A stretch of 64,000 bases of DNA from Aphanomyces cochlioides (taxonomy: Eukaryota; Oomycota; Saprolegniomycetes; Saprolegniales; Verrucalvaceae), in assembly GCA_019828595.1 (NCBI GenBank), contig JAHQRK010000043.1:169965-233964 (forward strand), read 5' to 3'. The notes under the pieces are model-generated. The model saw only the letters and a list, made by a program, of their open reading frames with translations. It ran no database searches and was not told the DNA's origin. Position 1 is the first letter of the stretch; every line of letters begins with the position of its first letter. Shown piece after piece: positions 60,901-64,000 of this stretch. The translations under genes and the position numbers were made by a program.

Positions 60901-63900
60901 ATGCCAGACGTGGCAAGTGGGTATCTCGATGGGGTCGAGATGTGCATGTGGCACGTGGGTACCAAAAGTGGAGAAAAGTGGCATCGAGATGCATTTGTGG
61001 GGCTATGCTTGGGGACTCTCGCGTGTTGATTTCGGACCAAGTTGATGCTTGGTCGTCCACCACACGAGCATGACACCTTTCAAACATGCCAGACGTGGCG
61101 CAGTGGGTATCTCGATGGGGTCGAGATGTGCATGTGGCACGTGGGTACCAAAAGTGAAAAAAAGTGGCATCGAGATGCATTTTGTGGGGTATGCTTGGGA
61201 CTATCGCGCGTTGATTTCGGACCAAGTTGATGCTCTGTCGTCCACCACACGAGCATGACACCTTTCCAACATGCCAGACGTGGCGAGTGGGTATCTCGAT
61301 GGGGTCGAGATGTGCATGTGGCACGTGGGTACCAAAAGTGGAGAAAAAAGTGGCATCGAGATGCATTTTGTGGGGTATGCTTGGGACTATCGCGTGTTGA
61401 TTTCGGACCAAGTTGATGCTTGGTCGTCCACCACACGAGCATGACACCTTTCAAACATGCCAGACGTGGCGAGTGGGGATGTCGATGGGGTCGAGATGTG
61501 CATGTGGCACGTGGGTACCAAAAGTGGAGAAAAAGTGGCATCGAGATGCATTTTGTGGATGCTTGGGACTATCGCGTGTTGATTTCGGACCAAGTTGATG
61601 TTGGTCGTCCACCACACGAGCATGACACCTTTCAAACATGCCAGACGTGGCGAGTGGGTATCTCGATGGGGTCGAGAATGTGCATGTGGCACGTGGGTAC
61701 CAAAAGTGAAAAAAGTGGCATCGAGATGCATTTTGTGGGGCTATGCTGGGACTATCGCGTGTTGAATTCGGACCAAGTTGATGCTTGGTCGTCCACCCAC
61801 GAGCATGACACCTTTCAGGAACATGCCAGACGTGGCGAGTGGGTATCGATGGGGTCGAGATGTGCATGTGGCACGTGGGTACCAAAGTGGAGAAAAAGTG
61901 GCATCGAGATGCATTTTGTGGGGTATGCTTGCAACTTCGCGTGTTGATTTCGGACCAAGTTGATGCTTGGTCGTCCACCACACGAGCATGACACCTTTCA
62001 AACATGCCAGACGTGGCAGTGGGTATCCCCGATGGGGTCGAGATGTGCATGTGGCACGTGGGTACCAAAGTGGAGAAAAAGTGGCATCGAGATGCATTTT
62101 GTGGTATGCTTGGGACTCGGCGTGTTGATTTCGGACCAAGTTGATGCTTGGTCGTCCACCACACGAGCATGACACCTTTCAAACATGCCAGACGTGGCGA
62201 GTGGGTGGGTGGGATGGGGTCTGATAGATGTGCATGTGGCACGTGGGTACCAAAAAGTGGAGAAAAGTGGCATCGAGATGCATTTTGTGGATGATTTGGG
62301 ACTCTCGCGTGTTGATTTCGGACCAAGTTGACGCTTGGTCGTCCACCACACGAGCATGACACCTTTCAAACATGCCAGACGTGGCGAGTGGGTATCTCGA
62401 TGGGGTCGAGATGTGCATGTGGCACGTGGGTACCAAAAGTGGAGAAAAAAGTGGCATCGAGATGCATTTTGTGGGGTATGCTTGGGACTCTCGCGTGTTG
62501 ATTTCGGACCAAGTTGATGCTTGGTCGTCCACCACACGAGCATGACACCTTTCAAACATGCCAGACGTGGCGAGTGGGTATCTCGATGGGGTCGAGATGT
62601 GCATGTGGCACGTGGGTACCAAAAGTGGAGAAAAAAGTGGCATCGAGATGCATTTTGTGGGGTATGCTTGGGACTTCTCGCGTGTTGATTCGAACAAGTT
62701 GATGCTTGGTCGTCCACCACACGAGCATGACACCTTTCAAACATGCCAGACGTGGCGAGTGGGTATCTGATGGGGTCGAGATGTGCATGTGGCACGTGGG
62801 GACCAAAAGTGGAGAAAAAAGTGGCATCATTGAGATGCATTTTGTGGGGTATGCTTGGGACTTCTCGCGTGTTGATTTCGGACCAAGTTGATGCTTGGTC
62901 GTCCACCACACGAGCATGACACCTTTCAAACATGCCAGACGTGGCGCAGTGGGTATCTCGATGGGGTCGAGATGTGCATGTGGCACGTGGGTACCAAAAG
63001 TGGAGAAAAAGTGGCATCGAGATGCATTTTGTGGGGTATGCTTGGGACTATTCGCGTGTTGATTTCGGACCAAGTTGATGCTTGGTCGTCCACCACACGA
63101 GCATGACACCTTTCAAACATGCCAGACGTGGCGCAGTGGGTATCCCCTATGGGGTCGAGATGTGCATGTGGCACGTGGATTCCAAAAGTGGAGAAAAAAG
63201 TGGCATCGAGATGCATTTTGTGGGGTATGCTTCGGACTCTCGCGTGTTGATTTCGGACCAAGTTGATGCTTGGTCGTCCACCACACGAGCATGACACCTT
63301 TCAAACATGCCAGACGTGGCGAGTGGGTATCTCGATGGGGTCGAGATGTGCATGTGGCATGTGGGTAACGAAAGTGGAGAAAAAAGTGGCATCGAGATGC
63401 ATTTTGTGGTATGCTTGGGGACTCTGGCGTGTTGATTTCGGACCAAGTTGATGCTTGGTCGTCCACCGCCACACGAGCATGACACCTTTCAAACATGCCA
63501 GACGTGGCGAGTGGGTATCTCGATGGGGTCGAGATGTGCATGTGGCACGTGGGTACCAAAAGTGGAGAAAAAGTGGCATCGAGATGCATTTTGTGGGGTA
63601 TGCTTGGGACTCTCGCTTGTTGATTTCGGACCAAGTTGATGCTTGGTCGTCCACCACACGAAGCATGACACCTTTCAAACATGCCAGACGTGGCGAGTGG
63701 GTATCTCGATGGGGTCGAGATGTGCATGTGGCACGTGGGTACCAAAAGTGGAAAAAAAGTGGCATCGAGATGCATTTTGTGGGTATGCTTGGGACTTATT
63801 CGGCAGTGCTGATTTTGGACCAAGTTGATGCTTGGTCGTCCACCACACGAGCATGACACCTTTCAAACATGCCAGACGTGGCGAGTGGGTATCTCGATGG

Positions 63901-64000
63901 GGTCGAGATGTGCATGTGGCACGTGGGTACCAAAAGTGGAGGAAAAAGTGGCATCGAGATGCATTTTGTGGGGTATGATTGGGACTTCGTGCTTGGTCGT
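54971..64000. repeat. Array C block 5: increasingly degenerate satellite
   Basis: Monomers of mixed types carry more and more indels and substitutions towards the right: 55557, 55634, 55925, 56107, 56568, 57111, 57379-57410 and then nearly every monomer after 58,590. The most diverged stretch is 58,855-59,110, with several deletions. Many changes are length differences in the A5 run. Others recur in separate monomers, such as GCGCAGTGG (60731, 61097, 62944, 63131) and TTCGGACT (57384, 59903, 60458, 63230). Confidence 0.8.

Larger units (their letters stand above)
27196..64000. repeat. 185-bp satellite array C (about 199 monomers, continues past window)
   Basis: 36.8 kb of the 185-bp satellite without any inserted element or gene. 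It is the continuation of arrays A and B. Two diagnostic positions define monomer types: GATT or GCTT, and ACTATC or ACTCTC. Their distribution divides the array into the blocks listed separately. Short ORFs repeat with the monomer and are treated as non-coding. The window ends inside the array, in a monomer with an internal deletion of about 25 bp (near 63986). Confidence 0.98.

Noticed and set aside
3338..64000. Dozens of recurring ORFs of 60-120 codons on both strands in the satellite
   Set aside because: They recur with the 185-bp period, overlap on both strands and have no separate start context or recognisable domain. They are by-products of a repeat that lacks stops in places.

Overview
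The window is eukaryotic repeat DNA with no ordinary host gene. About 46 kb (roughly 72%) is a head-to-tail satellite with a 185-bp monomer. The other 18 kb is three copies of one non-LTR retrotransposon (LINE), all on the minus strand. ORF2 of the LINE has an APE-type endonuclease, a reverse transcriptase with an FADD active site and a C-terminal CCHC zinc finger of the kind found in L1-like elements. No introns, tRNA, rRNA, CRISPR or bacterial operon features were seen. The lineage cannot be fixed from the sequence. A protist such as an oomycete is a guess from the general character of the proteins, nothing firmer.

Layout: LINE copy 1, cut off by the window start (1-3337); satellite array A (3338-6796, about 18.7 monomers); LINE copy 2 (6797-14181); array B (14182-19817, about 30.5 monomers); LINE copy 3 (19818-27195); array C (27196-64000, about 199 monomers, running off the right edge). 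Copies 2 and 3 are full length, about 7.38 kb. Each has a 5' leader of about 62 nt, ORF1 (about 1012 codons if unbroken), a gap of about 78 nt, ORF2 (1351 aa) and a 3' UTR of about 146 nt with no poly(A). Both are flanked by 15-bp target-site duplications made of satellite sequence. Removing each element plus one duplication restores the 185-bp register exactly, so the array was continuous before the insertions.

The main observation is target choice. A monomer contains only two GGGG tracts, both in the context TGGGG, and the insertions fall at exactly these tracts, always in the same orientation. Copy 2 is at one tract. Copy 3, and by its 5' junction copy 1, is at the other. The first tract is the loop of a perfect 7-bp inverted repeat. 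The 3' end of the element can form a 6-bp stem only if the two G:C pairs at the junction with the target are included. This looks like a young, satellite-targeted LINE family: copies 2 and 3 differ by only about 1% or less in the stretches compared. Only ORF2 of copy 2 is open from end to end. ORF1 is frameshifted in every copy, at a different place each time.

Array C is not uniform. It has sparse marker monomers at 9- and 3-monomer spacing (27.2-33.6 kb), a degenerate island (33.6-34.2 kb), a long uniform block of the ancestral-looking type (34.2-45.7 kb), a block where a two-base variant has taken over, including 23 consecutive variant monomers (50.6-54.9 kb), and an increasingly indel-rich stretch to the end of the window. 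This resembles the edge of a large satellite domain shaped by unequal exchange. A centromeric or heterochromatic role is plausible but not shown by the sequence.
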